A DNA stretch of 64,000 nt from positions 1 through 64,000 of the forward strand of contig NZ_PDOB01000002.1 in NCBI RefSeq assembly GCF_002760665.1, read 5' to 3'. The translations under genes and the position numbers were made by a program. The notes beneath the pieces were generated by a model that was not told where the DNA came from, did not search any database, and saw nothing but the letters and a program-made list of their open reading frames with translations. The DNA is from Massilia psychrophila. GTDB lineage: Bacteria > Pseudomonadota > Gammaproteobacteria > Burkholderiales > Burkholderiaceae_D. Of this stretch, positions 1-9,186 are shown piece after piece. Positions within the stretch are counted from its first letter, which is position 1; every line of letters starts with the position of its first letter.

Positions 1-1258
1 TGTAGATACCGCCGCAGTCGTGCAGTCGGACGCAAGCGCCGTCGACCACGCTGTTCTTCACGGAAGTGTTGCGGTTATGCAGCACGCTAATGCCGTGGTA
101 GCCCGAATTGGTGACCCGCACATTGTCAATGGTGTTGGTGCCGCCGTCGCCGAACATGATGCCCGCATCGGTCGTCGACGGCATGCCGCTCATACCGGTG
201 TTGCTGACGGTCGAGTTGGTGATTACAGCGCCGTTGACCGAGTACCAGCCGTCGATACCATTGCGGCGCGAATTCGAGACGTTGCTCAGGTTCACTTGCA
301 AACCCTTGCTGCCGCTGGCCCAGATACCGTCCCTGGCGCTGTTGGTGATATCGGTATTCAACACTTTCAGGTTGGTCGAGGTGTTCGCGCTGACGCCGTC
401 GGTGGCCGAGAAAATCCTGACGCCATCGATCGTGATGCCGCTCGAATTGTCGGCATTGACGCCGTTGCCGTTGGCCGAGGCCCAGACCTTTCCTTCAGGA
501 TTCGAGCCGTCGGGCGACCACATGTGGATGCGGCCGTTCGACACTGCCCATTCGCCGGGTGAATCGAGCATCCACAACTTGCCTTCGACGTAGAACGGCT
601 TGCCCGTGCTGACGCTGTTACCGGTCAACACTTGCGATCGGATGACTGATTGGTTATCCAGGAATACGTGGTTGGCGCCGGCCAGGTCGCTGCTCGGCAT
701 GCCGCTGGTGCTGGTTGCCCAAGGCTGGTTCGGCCAGTGCGCGGCGGGGACCAAAGTGCTGTCGACGGCAACTTGCACGACGGCGAAGCTGATCGGTGCC
801 GAGTAGATGTTGCCTGCACCCTTGACCCAACCGGTGATGGCGCGGCCCGGCGAAATGCCTGCCTTGCCGCACGTGCCGACGGTCTTGACCGTCACGTTGG
901 TCTTGCCGTTGAGCTCGAGCGTACCCTGGTAGGTCGTGCCGCATTGCAGGCTGACGGTGGTGCCACTGGCGACGTTGGTCGGCGTCGGCAGAACCGTGCC
1001 GATCGGCGGTGTGGCGGCCACAGTCGCTGCCGCGGCAAGCGCTGGTGCGTCAGCGGCGGCGGGCGTGGCGGGCGTTGGTGCGTGCCGCAAGTTGGCGGCA
1101 AGTTGAGTGCTATCAGCGGCGGGCGATGCCACGCCTGGCGTGGTGTCGGCGGTTGACGTGCCGCCACCACAAGCAATCAGGGAGCCTATCAGGCTGGCGC
1201 CGATGGTAAGACGGGTTACAAGTTGATTGAGGGAATGTGAATGACCGTTTTGTAGCAT
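1..1258 (-). CDS. Right-handed beta-helix repeat lipoprotein (N-terminal part, runs off window)
   Basis: An open frame of 419 codons starts at ATG 1258-1256 and continues past the left edge without a stop. AGGA lies about 9 nt upstream of the start. The first 30 residues form a lipoprotein signal ending in a lipobox-like LIAC followed by GGG, so the mature protein is probably anchored to a membrane through that Cys. A linker of about 60 residues rich in Ala, Pro and Thr follows. The rest shows short repeating rungs rich in Asn, Gly, Val and Ser (for example SGITIDGVRIFSATDGVSAN), typical of parallel beta-helix proteins of the pectate-lyase/NosD type. Cell-surface polysaccharide binding or cleavage is plausible for this fold, but no catalytic residues can be assigned because the C-terminus is missing. 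The family call is from repeat style, not from a search. Confidence 0.8.
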   Translation of the reverse strand, partial: MLQNGHSHSLNQLVTRLTIGASLIGSLIACGGGTSTADTTPGVASPAADSTQLAANLRHAPTPATPAAADAPALAAAATVAATPPIGTVLPTPTNVASGTTVSLQCGTTYQGTLELNGKTNVTVKTVGTCGKAGISPGRAITGWVKGAGNIYSAPISFAVVQVAVDSTLVPAAHWPNQPWATSTSGMPSSDLAGANHVFLDNQSVIRSQVLTGNSVSTGKPFYVEGKLWMLDSPGEWAVSNGRIHMWSPDGSNPEGKVWASANGNGVNADNSSGITIDGVRIFSATDGVSANTSTNLKVLNTDITNSARDGIWASGSKGLQVNLSNVSNSRRNGIDGWYSVNGAVITNSTVSNTGMSGMPSTTDAGIMFGDGGTNTIDNVRVTNSGYHGISVLHNRNTSVKNSVVDGACVRLHDCGGIY

Positions 1259-1286
1259 GAATTGATCCTAATAAATATTAAGGTGT

Positions 1287-1334
1287 GAACTGGTGGACTG
1301 GTGAACTGGTGAACTGGTGAACTGGTGAACTGGG
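1287..1334. repeat. Six-copy 8-bp tandem repeat
   Basis: Six head-to-tail copies of GAACTGGT start at 1287, 1295, 1303, 1311, 1319 and 1327. The second copy reads GGACTGGT and the last GAACTGGG. The array lies about 30-75 bp upstream of the beta-helix lipoprotein start, inside its probable promoter or leader region. Confidence 0.9.
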
Positions 1335-1701
1335 CCGACCATCCCGAATAAACACGTCAGCGCGGCAGGCCACGCGAAAGTCGATCCAGACAAAAAAGCA
1401 AGCCCTTCGTTAAAACAATTTGATCCGCATCAAAAGCAGAACAAGTTCAGACAGACTCAATAATTGAAAGTTTCCGAAAAACCGTGGTTATGGTGAATTT
1501 TTTTCTTGGTAGCATGCGCGCCCACCGGGTGGCGATCCAATCGTGGCCAGCAGAACTTGAAGCGCAGCGCAGCCAAGGCTGGGCAGGTAATAGGCCAGTC
1601 ACAAACGAAACGTATAACTGCTGCATTGACACGGCATTTTTGATAATCGTTTGTACGAGGCGACCGCCAGCTGGCGCTTCAGGCAACTACGGGAGTTCAC
1701 A
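1335..1701. other. Intergenic region between divergent lipoprotein and TBDR genes
   Basis: About 370 bp lie between the 8-bp repeat array and the TBDR start. The sequence is more AT-rich than its surroundings, as expected for a divergent promoter region. A TTGACA hexamer is at 1626-1631, but no acceptable -10 box lies 16-18 bp downstream, so I do not call a promoter. No coding frame or stable hairpin is evident. Confidence 0.5.
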
Positions 1702-4116
1702 TTGATTCAGCAAAAAATGAAGTTGCCATGCCGTTTGCCCCCCAGCCTGATCGCCGCCGCATGCACTGCCCTGCTCTCTGCCCTACTCTCTGCCCTACCC
1801 TCTTGTCCCGCGCAGGCGCACACCAGCGCCACGGGCGACATGGAAGCCAACAGCGCCGCCACAGCGACCGAGGCGAGCATGCAAACGGTGGTGATTTCGA
1901 CGCGCACGACCCGCTCCACCGTGGCGATGAGCGGCGCGGAAGTGCAGAAAATTTTGCCGGGCACTAATCCGATCAAGGCGTTGCAAACCCTGCCTGGTGT
2001 AAGCTTCCAGAGCGCCGACCCGTGGGGCAACAACGAACAGAACCTGTCGCTGTTCGTGCATGGCTTCAGCGGTTCGCAGCTGGGTTACACGCTCGACGGC
2101 GTACCGCTCGGCGACCAGCAATACGGCAACTACAACGGTTTGTCGCCACAGCGCGCGGTGATCAGCGAAAACGTCGGCGCGGTGGTGCTGTCGTCAGGCG
2201 CCGGCGACCTCGCTACGCCGTCGACCAGCAATCTGGGCGGCACCATTGACACCTTTTCGTCCACCCCGCTGCAGCAGCGCCGCGCTACCGTCGAACAGAC
2301 CTTCGGCAGCTACAAGGCGTCGCGCACCTACGGCCGCTTCGATACCGGCGAATTCGGCGGCGGCAATACCATGTATGTGTCGGCCATGCGGCTCGACGCC
2401 AAGGCCTGGGACTTCGAGGGCCAGCAAGGCGGCAAGCAGCTCAACGCCAAGTTCGTGCGCGATACCGGCGCCGGCGTGCTGACCGCCTACTTCAATTACA
2501 ACGACAAGATCGAACCGAACGAAGACAGCACCGTGCACCTGGCCGGCGAAACGAGCTCGCCCTACACCCGGCCCTTCACCTATCCGGACTTCGCCGCGGC
2601 GCTGAAATACCTGTCGCCAACCGGCGCCACGCCGGCGGCCGACGGCAACAACTATCGCAACTACTACAGCGATGCCCAGCGTACCGACTACCTGGCGTAC
2701 GTCAAATACGAAGCGCACCTGGGCGACGCCACCAAATGGACCAACCAGGCCTACCACCACATCGATGACGGCGTCGGCGTGGTAGCCGGCCCGATCGGCG
2801 TGGCCGGCTTGCCGGGCCTGTTCAGCGTGTACTTCCCGAACCAGAACCTGAAGCAGGTATTTGGCAATTCCGGCTACGCCACCCGCACCACCGAATACGA
2901 CATCAAGCGCGGCGGCCTGATCTCGAACGTCGTGACCGAAGCGGGCGCGCACAAGATCGGTTTCGGCATCTGGTGGGAGCACAACAAGGCGTCGGCCTAC
3001 CGCCGCTGGTATGCGCTCGACGTGAACAACCCGTCGACACCGTACGACCGCCCGGCCAATGCGCTCATTACCCAGTACGGCAGCCTGATCGACAACAACG
3101 TGGTGCAGCTGCATTTACAGGATGAGTGGCGCATGCGGCCCGATTTCGCCCTGCAGGCCGGCTTCAAGTCGAGCCTGCAATTTGCCGAGGGGACCTTCCC
3201 GGTCCAGCCGGCGCCCGGCGCCATTGCCGGCGGCTCGAAAGCGCTACCGGTCGGTAAAATCATCACCAAAAAATGGTTCTTGCCGCAGTTCGGCGCACGC
3301 TGGGACGTGACGCCGCGCGACCAGGTCTTTGTCAACATCCAGAAGAACCTGCGCCAGTTCGTCACCTACGGCGCCGGCGGCGCCTCGCCATGGAGCCTTG
3401 CCAGCCAGGCCGGATTCGACCTGTTCAAAAGTACCGCCAAACCGGAAACGTCGGTGACGTATGAAGTGGGCGTGCGCGGCAACCGCGAGCTCGACCTGGG
3501 CGCGGTGTCCCGGATCGAAGGCCAGGCCAACATCTACCACGTCGATTTCAGCAACCGGATTTTGCAGATCAGCCCGAACCCGGTGGTATCGTCCATCATC
3601 GGCGGCAACCCGATCCTGGCCAACGTCGGCAGCGTGCGCACCACCGGCCTCGACGTCGCCGGCACCGTTTATTTCGGCAAGCACTTTTCGTTCTACGATG
3701 GCGTGTCGTACAACCGCTCCGAGTATGCCGACGACTACAGCAACGGCGCCGCCGTGGTCCGTACCGCCGGCAAGAAGGTGCCGAACAGCCCGGAATGGAT
3801 GAACAAGTTCGTCGCCAGCGCCAACCATAGCGGCTGGGAAGTGCAGCTGGTGGGCGACTATGTCGGCAAGCGTTACGCCACCTTTACCAACGACCTGGCA
3901 GTCGACCCGTACTTCCAGATGAGCCTGTCGATCGGTACCAAGTTCACGATGCCGGCAGGGTCCATGCTGAAGCAACCGCGCCTGAAACTCACCGTCAGCA
4001 ACCTGACCCAGGAAACCGGCGCCTCGGTGGTGCTGGTGGGCGCTGCCAGCGGCACCTACAACACGTTTCCGATTGCGCCGCGCCAGGTGTTCCTGACGCT
4101 CGGCGCAAGCTTTTGA
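1702..4116 (+). CDS. TonB-dependent receptor, possibly for a phosphodiester substrate
   Basis: About 800 residues: an outer-membrane beta-barrel that imports a ligand using TonB energy. A signal peptide (basic start, hydrophobic LIAAACTALLSALLSAL) precedes a TonB-box-like MQTVVIST. A plug domain follows, containing LDGVPLGDQQYGNYNG and ending near VGTILNL-type plug strands, and then a long barrel with alternating aromatic strands that ends in a terminal Phe (TLGASF). Start choice: GGGAG at 1691-1695 sits 6 nt before TTG 1702, while the next in-frame ATG at 1717 has no ribosome binding site, so TTG 1702 is preferred but not certain. The gene ends 13 bp before a Tat-exported glycerophosphodiesterase on the same strand, which suggests co-transcription and a phosphorus-containing substrate. 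That substrate is an inference. Confidence 0.88.
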   Translation: MIQQKMKLPCRLPPSLIAAACTALLSALLSALPSCPAQAHTSATGDMEANSAATATEASMQTVVISTRTTRSTVAMSGAEVQKILPGTNPIKALQTLPGVSFQSADPWGNNEQNLSLFVHGFSGSQLGYTLDGVPLGDQQYGNYNGLSPQRAVISENVGAVVLSSGAGDLATPSTSNLGGTIDTFSSTPLQQRRATVEQTFGSYKASRTYGRFDTGEFGGGNTMYVSAMRLDAKAWDFEGQQGGKQLNAKFVRDTGAGVLTAYFNYNDKIEPNEDSTVHLAGETSSPYTRPFTYPDFAAALKYLSPTGATPAADGNNYRNYYSDAQRTDYLAYVKYEAHLGDATKWTNQAYHHIDDGVGVVAGPIGVAGLPGLFSVYFPNQNLKQVFGNSGYATRTTEYDIKRGGLISNVVTEAGAHKIGFGIWWEHNKASAYRRWYALDVNNPSTPYDRPANALITQYGSLIDNNVVQLHLQDEWRMRPDFALQAGFKSSLQFAEGTFPVQPAPGAIAGGSKALPVGKIITKKWFLPQFGARWDVTPRDQVFVNIQKNLRQFVTYGAGGASPWSLASQAGFDLFKSTAKPETSVTYEVGVRGNRELDLGAVSRIEGQANIYHVDFSNRILQISPNPVVSSIIGGNPILANVGSVRTTGLDVAGTVYFGKHFSFYDGVSYNRSEYADDYSNGAAVVRTAGKKVPNSPEWMNKFVASANHSGWEVQLVGDYVGKRYATFTNDLAVDPYFQMSLSIGTKFTMPAGSMLKQPRLKLTVSNLTQETGASVVLVGAASGTYNTFPIAPRQVFLTLGASF

Positions 4117-4129
4117 AAGGCGGCGCGGC

Positions 4130-5227
4130 ATGACGCTCAATCGCAGGAAGTTCATCGCCGGCGCCGGCTCGCTGTGCCTCACCCCGGCCGTTTTTTCGGC
4201 CGCACCGCCGAAGCGCAAAGTCGACGTGTTCGCCCACCGCGGTGCCTCGGCGCTGCGGCCAGAGCACACGCTGGCGGCGTACGCGCGCGCCATCGCCGAC
4301 GGCGCCGATTACGTTGAACCGGACCTCGTCATTACCAAAGACGGCGTGCTGGTGGCGCGCCACGAGGCGGAACTGACCGAAACGACCGACGTCGCCCAAC
4401 GGCCGGCATTCGCCGGCCGACGCACCAGCAAGACGATCGACGGCAAGACCCACAGCGGCTGGTTCGTCGACGATTTTACGCTGGCCGAACTGAAGACGCT
4501 GCGGGCGATCGAGCGTTTGCCCAAGGTTCGTCCCGCCAACGCGCTGTACGACGGCATGTTCCAGGTACCGACGTGGGACGAGGTCATCGACTTCGTCGCC
4601 GCCGAAGCGGCCACCCGCGGGCGCACCATCGGCGTGGTGCCCGAGCTGAAAAGTTCGACCTACTTTGCCAAGGCCGGCCTCGCGCTCGAGGACCGCTTCC
4701 TGGCCTCATTAGAGGCGCACGACTACACGCGCCGCCATCCGGTCGGGATCCAGTCGTTTGAAGTGGCCAACCTCAACTACCTGCGCGCGAAACTCGGCAA
4801 GCGGCCCAACATCCGCATCATGCAGCTGGTCGGCGACGCCAACGCCAGGCCGGGCGACGTCGCTGCGGCCGGCGGCGCGCTGACGTATGCCCGGATGGTC
4901 ACGCCCGACGGCTTGAAGGACATCGCCCGCTACGCCGACGTGGTGGCGCCGCAGGTGCGCGCCATCATCCCGCTGCAGCCTGACGGCCGGCTCGGCACGC
5001 CGACCGCGCTCGTCGCCAACGCCCACCAGGCCGGCCTATTGGTGCAGATCTGGACCTTCCGCCCGGAAAACCGTTTTTTGGCAGCGGACTTCCGCGACGG
5101 CAATGGCGAAAACGCCCGCAATGAGGCCGGTTCGGTGGCCGAAATGCGGCGCTACATCGCCGAAGGGATCGATGGGTTTTTCAGTGACGATCCGGGGCTG
5201 GGACGGGTGGCGGTGGGGACCGGCTGA
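4130..5227 (+). CDS. glpQ: Glycerophosphodiester phosphodiesterase, Tat-exported
   Basis: 365 residues. It hydrolyses glycerophosphodiesters such as glycerophosphocholine to sn-glycerol 3-phosphate and an alcohol. The N-terminus has a twin-arginine signal (NRRKFIAGAGSL), so it is probably exported folded to the periplasm. The mature part begins with the GDPD signature AHRGASALRPEHT. His36 and His78 are the expected catalytic pair, and Glu63 and Asp65 in VEPDLV are metal ligands. Length and the late E-x-K pocket resemble GlpQ rather than the shorter cytosolic UgpQ. The gene lies 13 bp after the TBDR stop with AAGG just upstream, and a terminator follows it. Assignment to the GDPD family is firm; the exact substrate is not known. 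Confidence 0.9.
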   Translation: MTLNRRKFIAGAGSLCLTPAVFSAAPPKRKVDVFAHRGASALRPEHTLAAYARAIADGADYVEPDLVITKDGVLVARHEAELTETTDVAQRPAFAGRRTSKTIDGKTHSGWFVDDFTLAELKTLRAIERLPKVRPANALYDGMFQVPTWDEVIDFVAAEAATRGRTIGVVPELKSSTYFAKAGLALEDRFLASLEAHDYTRRHPVGIQSFEVANLNYLRAKLGKRPNIRIMQLVGDANARPGDVAAAGGALTYARMVTPDGLKDIARYADVVAPQVRAIIPLQPDGRLGTPTALVANAHQAGLLVQIWTFRPENRFLAADFRDGNGENARNEAGSVAEMRRYIAEGIDGFFSDDPGLGRVAVGTG

Positions 5228-5254
5228 AGAGCGGGAGAATCCGCGCCTTGCATG

Positions 5255-5292
5255 GCCGAAAAAAACCCGCGGACCCCGCGGTTTTTTCTTCG
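5255..5292 (+). terminator. Intrinsic terminator after the glycerophosphodiesterase gene
   Basis: A run of A residues and CCGCGG is followed after a 3-4 nt loop by CCGCGGTTTTTT, making a GC-rich stem flanked by complementary A and T tracts. It lies about 30 bp after the stop codon. The flanking A tract means it could also work on the other strand. Confidence 0.8.
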
Positions 5293-5473
5293 GGGCCACA
5301 ATGAACACCTGCCCCATCCCTCCATATGCAACGGCTTGGCCCGATAGCGTTTGCCGTGCGTTTCATTGCTCAGTTTCTTGACATTGGCCGAGCCGAAGTC
5401 GTCGCGCTCGAACTGCGAACACATCGTCATTGGACATGTCTAATAAGTCTAACTTGAGACAAGGAAACAAGCG

Positions 5474-6436
5474 ATGAAAGCTCTTACCTCTGGCTTGGCC
5501 GCAGCGATGGCCATCACTTTCGTGCCATCGCTGGCCTACGCCAGCTGCAGCTCTGCATTTTGCACAGTCAATACCAATTGGAGCGCCCAAAGCGCGCTGG
5601 TGGAAGCGGGGTCGTCGTTCGACCTGCGCTATGAATATATCGACCAGACGCAGCTGTTTTCCGGCACCGACAAGATCGCCGCTGGCCAGTTTGCGCGCCC
5701 CGACGACGAGATCAGCACGGCAAATCGTAACCTGGTAGCTACTTACAGCCGCAACTTCGGCAACGGCTGGGGTCTGACGCTGAGCGCGCCGGTTACACAA
5801 CGCGATCACGTCCACCTGCACAAGCGCGATGGAGAACCGGAACGCGAAGAATGGAAGTTTACCAAGCTGGGCGACATGCGCGCAGTCGGCCGTTATCAGT
5901 TTGCAGCAGTCGGCGACCCGCTCAACCCGAGTACCAGCGGCGTGACGCTAGGCCTGAAGCTGCCCACCGGACACACCAGCGTCAGCAATGCAAACGGCGA
6001 TGTGGCGGAGCGCAGCTTACAGCCAGGCACCGGAACCACGGACCTGATCGCCGGCTACTTTTACCACCAGAAGCTAAGCGCCAGCAATGCGTCGTGGTTC
6101 GGCCAGGCGCAGTTCCAGCATGCCTTGAACAGCCACAGCGGGTTCAAGCCGGGCGCGCAGCTGAACATGGACGTCGGTTACCGGCGCGGCGTTGGCGACC
6201 GACTCGGTCTGCTGATGCAACTGAACCTGGTACACAAGCGTGCCGACCGCGGCAGCGAAGCTGAGCCACTCGACAGCGGTTCCCGATTCGTATTCGCCAG
6301 CCCCGGCTTGTCCTATGCGGTTTCCGATAATTTGCAGGTGTACGGCTTTTTTCAGTTTCCGCTGTACCGGCGCGTTACCGGGGTCCAGTTGAGCGCTGAC
6401 CGTGCCTTCGTTGTTGGATTGTCGGGCCTGCTTTGA
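5474..6436 (+). CDS. Outer-membrane beta-barrel (transporter-like) protein, function unknown
   Basis: 320 residues with a clear signal peptide (lysine, then hydrophobic GLAAAMAITFVPSLAYA, cleaved before SCSS). The mature protein is rich in alternating amphipathic strands such as LVATYSRNFGNGWGLTLSAPV and ends in a short hydrophobic strand, as beta-barrel outer-membrane proteins do. It resembles uncharacterised MetA-pathway/phenol-degradation-type barrel proteins, but I cannot name a substrate. Three Cys near the mature N-terminus (SCSSAFC) may form disulfides. That fits with the thioredoxin-like gene 17 bp downstream on the same strand. GGA lies a few bases before the ATG. Confidence 0.75.
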   Translation: MKALTSGLAAAMAITFVPSLAYASCSSAFCTVNTNWSAQSALVEAGSSFDLRYEYIDQTQLFSGTDKIAAGQFARPDDEISTANRNLVATYSRNFGNGWGLTLSAPVTQRDHVHLHKRDGEPEREEWKFTKLGDMRAVGRYQFAAVGDPLNPSTSGVTLGLKLPTGHTSVSNANGDVAERSLQPGTGTTDLIAGYFYHQKLSASNASWFGQAQFQHALNSHSGFKPGAQLNMDVGYRRGVGDRLGLLMQLNLVHKRADRGSEAEPLDSGSRFVFASPGLSYAVSDNLQVYGFFQFPLYRRVTGVQLSADRAFVVGLSGLL

Positions 6437-6453
6437 GCGCAACGGAGAAAAAA

Positions 6454-6903
6454 ATGAAACGCTTCTTCGTTGCACTGATGCTCATGAGCGCGCTGGGGTG
6501 CGTCGAGGCCGCGCCGTTTCAGCTGACCGATACGAAAGGCATGACGCACACGCTGGCGGCGTACCGCGGCAAGTGGGTGCTGGTCAATGCATGGGCAACG
6601 TGGTGTTCTCCATGCCTTGTCGAGATGCCGGAACTCGAAGCGCTGAGCAGGTCGCACCCGGATCTGATCGTGCTCGGCCTGGCCGTCGACGGCCAGGATG
6701 CGCGCCGGGTGATGCAGTTTGCCGAGCGGCTGCGCGTAACTTATCCGATCATCGCGGCCGATCAAGCAGCGCTGCGCCAGTTCACACTGCGTGCGTACCC
6801 GACCAGTATGTTGTACGACCGTTCGGGCGCCGTGGTGCTGACGAAGGAAGGCAAAATCACGCGCCAGGAAGTGGAAGCGATCATCGGCCCCCCTTCCAAC
6901 TGA
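6454..6903 (+). CDS. TlpA-family thioredoxin-like thiol-disulfide protein
   Basis: 149 residues from ATG 6454, chosen because GGAG sits 6 nt upstream; an upstream TTG at 6433 would overlap the previous stop. It has a signal peptide (KRFFVALMLMSALGCVEA) and a thioredoxin fold with the redox motif WCSPC (Cys51 and Cys54), preceded by VLVNAWATW. The cis-proline motif is AYPTS. It should act in the periplasm as a disulfide reductase or oxidase. Its position directly after the Cys-containing barrel protein suggests that protein, or cytochrome-type partners, as a client; this is an inference. A bidirectional terminator follows. Confidence 0.9.
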   Translation: MKRFFVALMLMSALGCVEAAPFQLTDTKGMTHTLAAYRGKWVLVNAWATWCSPCLVEMPELEALSRSHPDLIVLGLAVDGQDARRVMQFAERLRVTYPIIAADQAALRQFTLRAYPTSMLYDRSGAVVLTKEGKITRQEVEAIIGPPSN

Positions 6904-7028
6904 ATCTGGTCGAAAAATATTACAAGGCCGACAATGCCGGCCCCTGCCAAATCCGAACTGCTGCACAAGACGCTACCGTGCAGCTGAACTTCGGTACATG
7001 ATCGCGTGCCACTTCACTGCGCGGGACG

Positions 7029-7060
7029 AAAAAAAACCCGCAAACGACGCGGGTCTTTTT
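7029..7060. terminator. Bidirectional intrinsic terminator between thioredoxin gene and typA
   Basis: The stem is ACCCGC (7036-7041) with GCGGGT (7049-7054) around a 7-nt loop. It is flanked by eight A on the left and TCTTTTT on the right, so it can stop transcription from both convergent genes. Confidence 0.85.
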
Positions 7061-7091
7061 GTTCAGGGCGGGTCAAGCGCCCGGTTGCTTG

Positions 7092-8924
7092 TTACGCGTC
7101 GCGGCCTGCACGCTTGCGCTCGTTCTCTTTCAAGTAACGCTTGCGCAGGCGGATCGACTTCGGCGTGATCTCGACCAGTTCGTCGTCGGCGATGAATTCG
7201 ACGGCGTATTCGAGCGACATCTGGACCGGCGGCACCAGGCGCACCGCTTCGTCGGTACCGGACGAACGCACGTTGGTGAGCTGCTTGCCCTTGATCGGGT
7301 TGACGACCAAGTCGTTGTCACGCGAGTGAATGCCGATAATCATGCCTTCGTACACCGGATCGTTGTGGACCACGAACATGCGGCCGCGATCCTGCAGTTT
7401 CCAGATGGCGTAGGCAACGGCGGCGCCGTCGTCCTGCGAGATCAGCACGCCGTTACGGCGGCCAGCCATTTCGCCACGGGTGTTGTCGACCGGTGCGTAC
7501 TCGTCGAACACGTGCGACATCAGGCCGGTACCGCGGGTGAGCGTCATGAATTCGCCCTGGAAGCCGATCAGGCCGCGCGCTGGAATCTTGTACTCGAGGC
7601 GCACACGGCCCTTGCCATCCGATTCCATGTTCTGCAGGTCGCCGCGGCGGCGGCCCAGTTCTTCCATCACGCCGCCCTGGTTGACTTCTTCGACGTCGAC
7701 CGACAACTGCTCGAACGGCTCGTGACGCACGCCGTCGACCATCTTGAAGACCACGCGCGGACGCGATACGGCCAGTTCGAAGCCTTCGCGGCGCATGGTT
7801 TCGATCAGGATCGTCAGGTGCAATTCACCGCGGCCCGATACTTCGAAAATGGTGTCGTCGTCGGTCGGCGCCACGCGCAGCGCAACGTTCGCTTTCAGTT
7901 CGCGGTCGAGGCGGTCGCGCAGCTGGCGGCTGGTGACGAACTTGCCTTCGCGGCCGGCCAGCGGCGAGTTGTTGACCATGAAGTTCATCGTCAGCGTCGG
8001 CTCGTCGACGGTCAACATCGGCAGCGCTTCCGGAGTGTCAGGCTGGCAGATGGTCGAACCGATACCGATTTCGTCGATACCGTTGATCAGCACGATGTCA
8101 CCGGCAACCGCTTCGTCGACCAGCACGCGCTCGAGGCCCTTGAAGTTCAGCACTTGGTTGATGCGGCCCTTGATCGGGGTCGCATCGGGACCGTTCAAGA
8201 CCAGCACGTCCTGACCCGACTTGATACGGCCGCGCGAGATGCGGCCAATGCCGATCTTGCCGACGTACGAAGAGTAGTCGAGGGAAGTGACCTGCATCTG
8301 CAGCGGACCGTCCGGATCGTCGTCGCGCACCGGCACGTGGGCCAGAATCGCTTCGAACAGCGGGGTCATGTCGCCTTCGCGCACTGAGGAGTCGAGGCTG
8401 GCGTAGCCGTTCAGGGCCGACGCGAACACGACCGGGAAGTCGAGCTGCTCGTCGGTGGCGCCGAGCTTGTCGAACAGTTCAAACGTGGCGTTGATTGCCC
8501 AGTCAGGACGGGCGCCCGGACGGTCGATCTTGTTGATGACGACGATCGGCTTCAAACCCAGCGCCAGCGCCTTGCGGGTGACGAAGCGGGTCTGCGGCAT
8601 CGGGCCTTCCTGGGCATCGACCAGCAACAGCACCGAGTCGACCATCGACAGCACGCGCTCGACTTCGCCGCCGAAGTCGGCGTGGCCTGGGGTGTCGACG
8701 ATGTTGATGTGGGTGCCGTTGTACTCGACAGCACAGTTCTTCGACAGAATCGTGATGCCGCGTTCTTTTTCGAGGTCGTTCGAATCCATCACGCGGGCTT
8801 CGACTTGCTGGTTTTCACGGAAAGTACCGGATTGGCGCAGCAGCTTGTCCACCAGCGTGGTCTTGCCGTGGTCAACGTGGGCGATGATAGCGATGTTACG
8901 AATTGCGCGTTTTGGATTTGACAT
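7092..8924 (-). CDS. typA: Ribosome-binding GTPase TypA/BipA
   Basis: 610 residues, the usual length for the family. It is a translational GTPase that binds the ribosome and is needed for growth under stress and cold and for ribosome assembly. The N-terminal G domain has AHVDHGKTT (Walker A), [16 protein letters not shown] (G3) and [10 protein letters not shown] (G4). EF-G-like domains II, III and V and the TypA-specific C-terminal domain follow, ending in lysine- and arginine-rich [16 protein letters not shown]. Translation starts at ATG 8924 with no strong Shine-Dalgarno site. A promoter-like pair of boxes lies about 85 bp upstream. The assignment is firm. Confidence 0.98.
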   Translation of the reverse strand: MSNPKRAIRNIAIIAHVDHGKTTLVDKLLRQSGTFRENQQVEARVMDSNDLEKERGITILSKNCAVEYNGTHINIVDTPGHADFGGEVERVLSMVDSVLLLVDAQEGPMPQTRFVTRKALALGLKPIVVINKIDRPGARPDWAINATFELFDKLGATDEQLDFPVVFASALNGYASLDSSVREGDMTPLFEAILAHVPVRDDDPDGPLQMQVTSLDYSSYVGKIGIGRISRGRIKSGQDVLVLNGPDATPIKGRINQVLNFKGLERVLVDEAVAGDIVLINGIDEIGIGSTICQPDTPEALPMLTVDEPTLTMNFMVNNSPLAGREGKFVTSRQLRDRLDRELKANVALRVAPTDDDTIFEVSGRGELHLTILIETMRREGFELAVSRPRVVFKMVDGVRHEPFEQLSVDVEEVNQGGVMEELGRRRGDLQNMESDGKGRVRLEYKIPARGLIGFQGEFMTLTRGTGLMSHVFDEYAPVDNTRGEMAGRRNGVLISQDDGAAVAYAIWKLQDRGRMFVVHNDPVYEGMIIGIHSRDNDLVVNPIKGKQLTNVRSSGTDEAVRLVPPVQMSLEYAVEFIADDELVEITPKSIRLRKRYLKENERKRAGRDA

Positions 8925-9005
8925 GGTCGTAAGGAACTAAGAAGGTACGTACTAAGGTACGAGGTGTACGAAGGTGTACGGTGTTTCTGATTTCTGGAAC
9001 CGACT

Positions 9006-9034
9006 AGTATAGCACGGTAACACCCATTATTCAC
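9006..9034 (-). promoter_or_regulatory. Candidate sigma70 promoter for typA
   Basis: Read on the minus strand, GTGAAT (9034-9029) and TATACT (9011-9006) are separated by exactly 17 bp. The -10 box is close to consensus and the -35 box is weak. The predicted start would give a leader of about 75 nt that contains repeated GTAC motifs (8944-8981). Confidence 0.5.
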
Positions 9035-9186
9035 GGATGGCCGGCGCAAGGACCTGTAATTTCAATGGCTGGCCGAATTGAAAGACAGACGGCCTTGGGA
9101 GCCGGCTTGTGAATTGGCGGACGTACGCTGCGCGTGCAATGGCTGGCGAGATTGTAAAGATGAAATATGCCGGGGAGATGACGTCG

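Noticed and set aside
1626-1631. TTGACA resembling a -35 box upstream of the first TBDR
   Set aside because: No acceptable -10 box at 16-18 bp; GATAAT is only 10 bp away.
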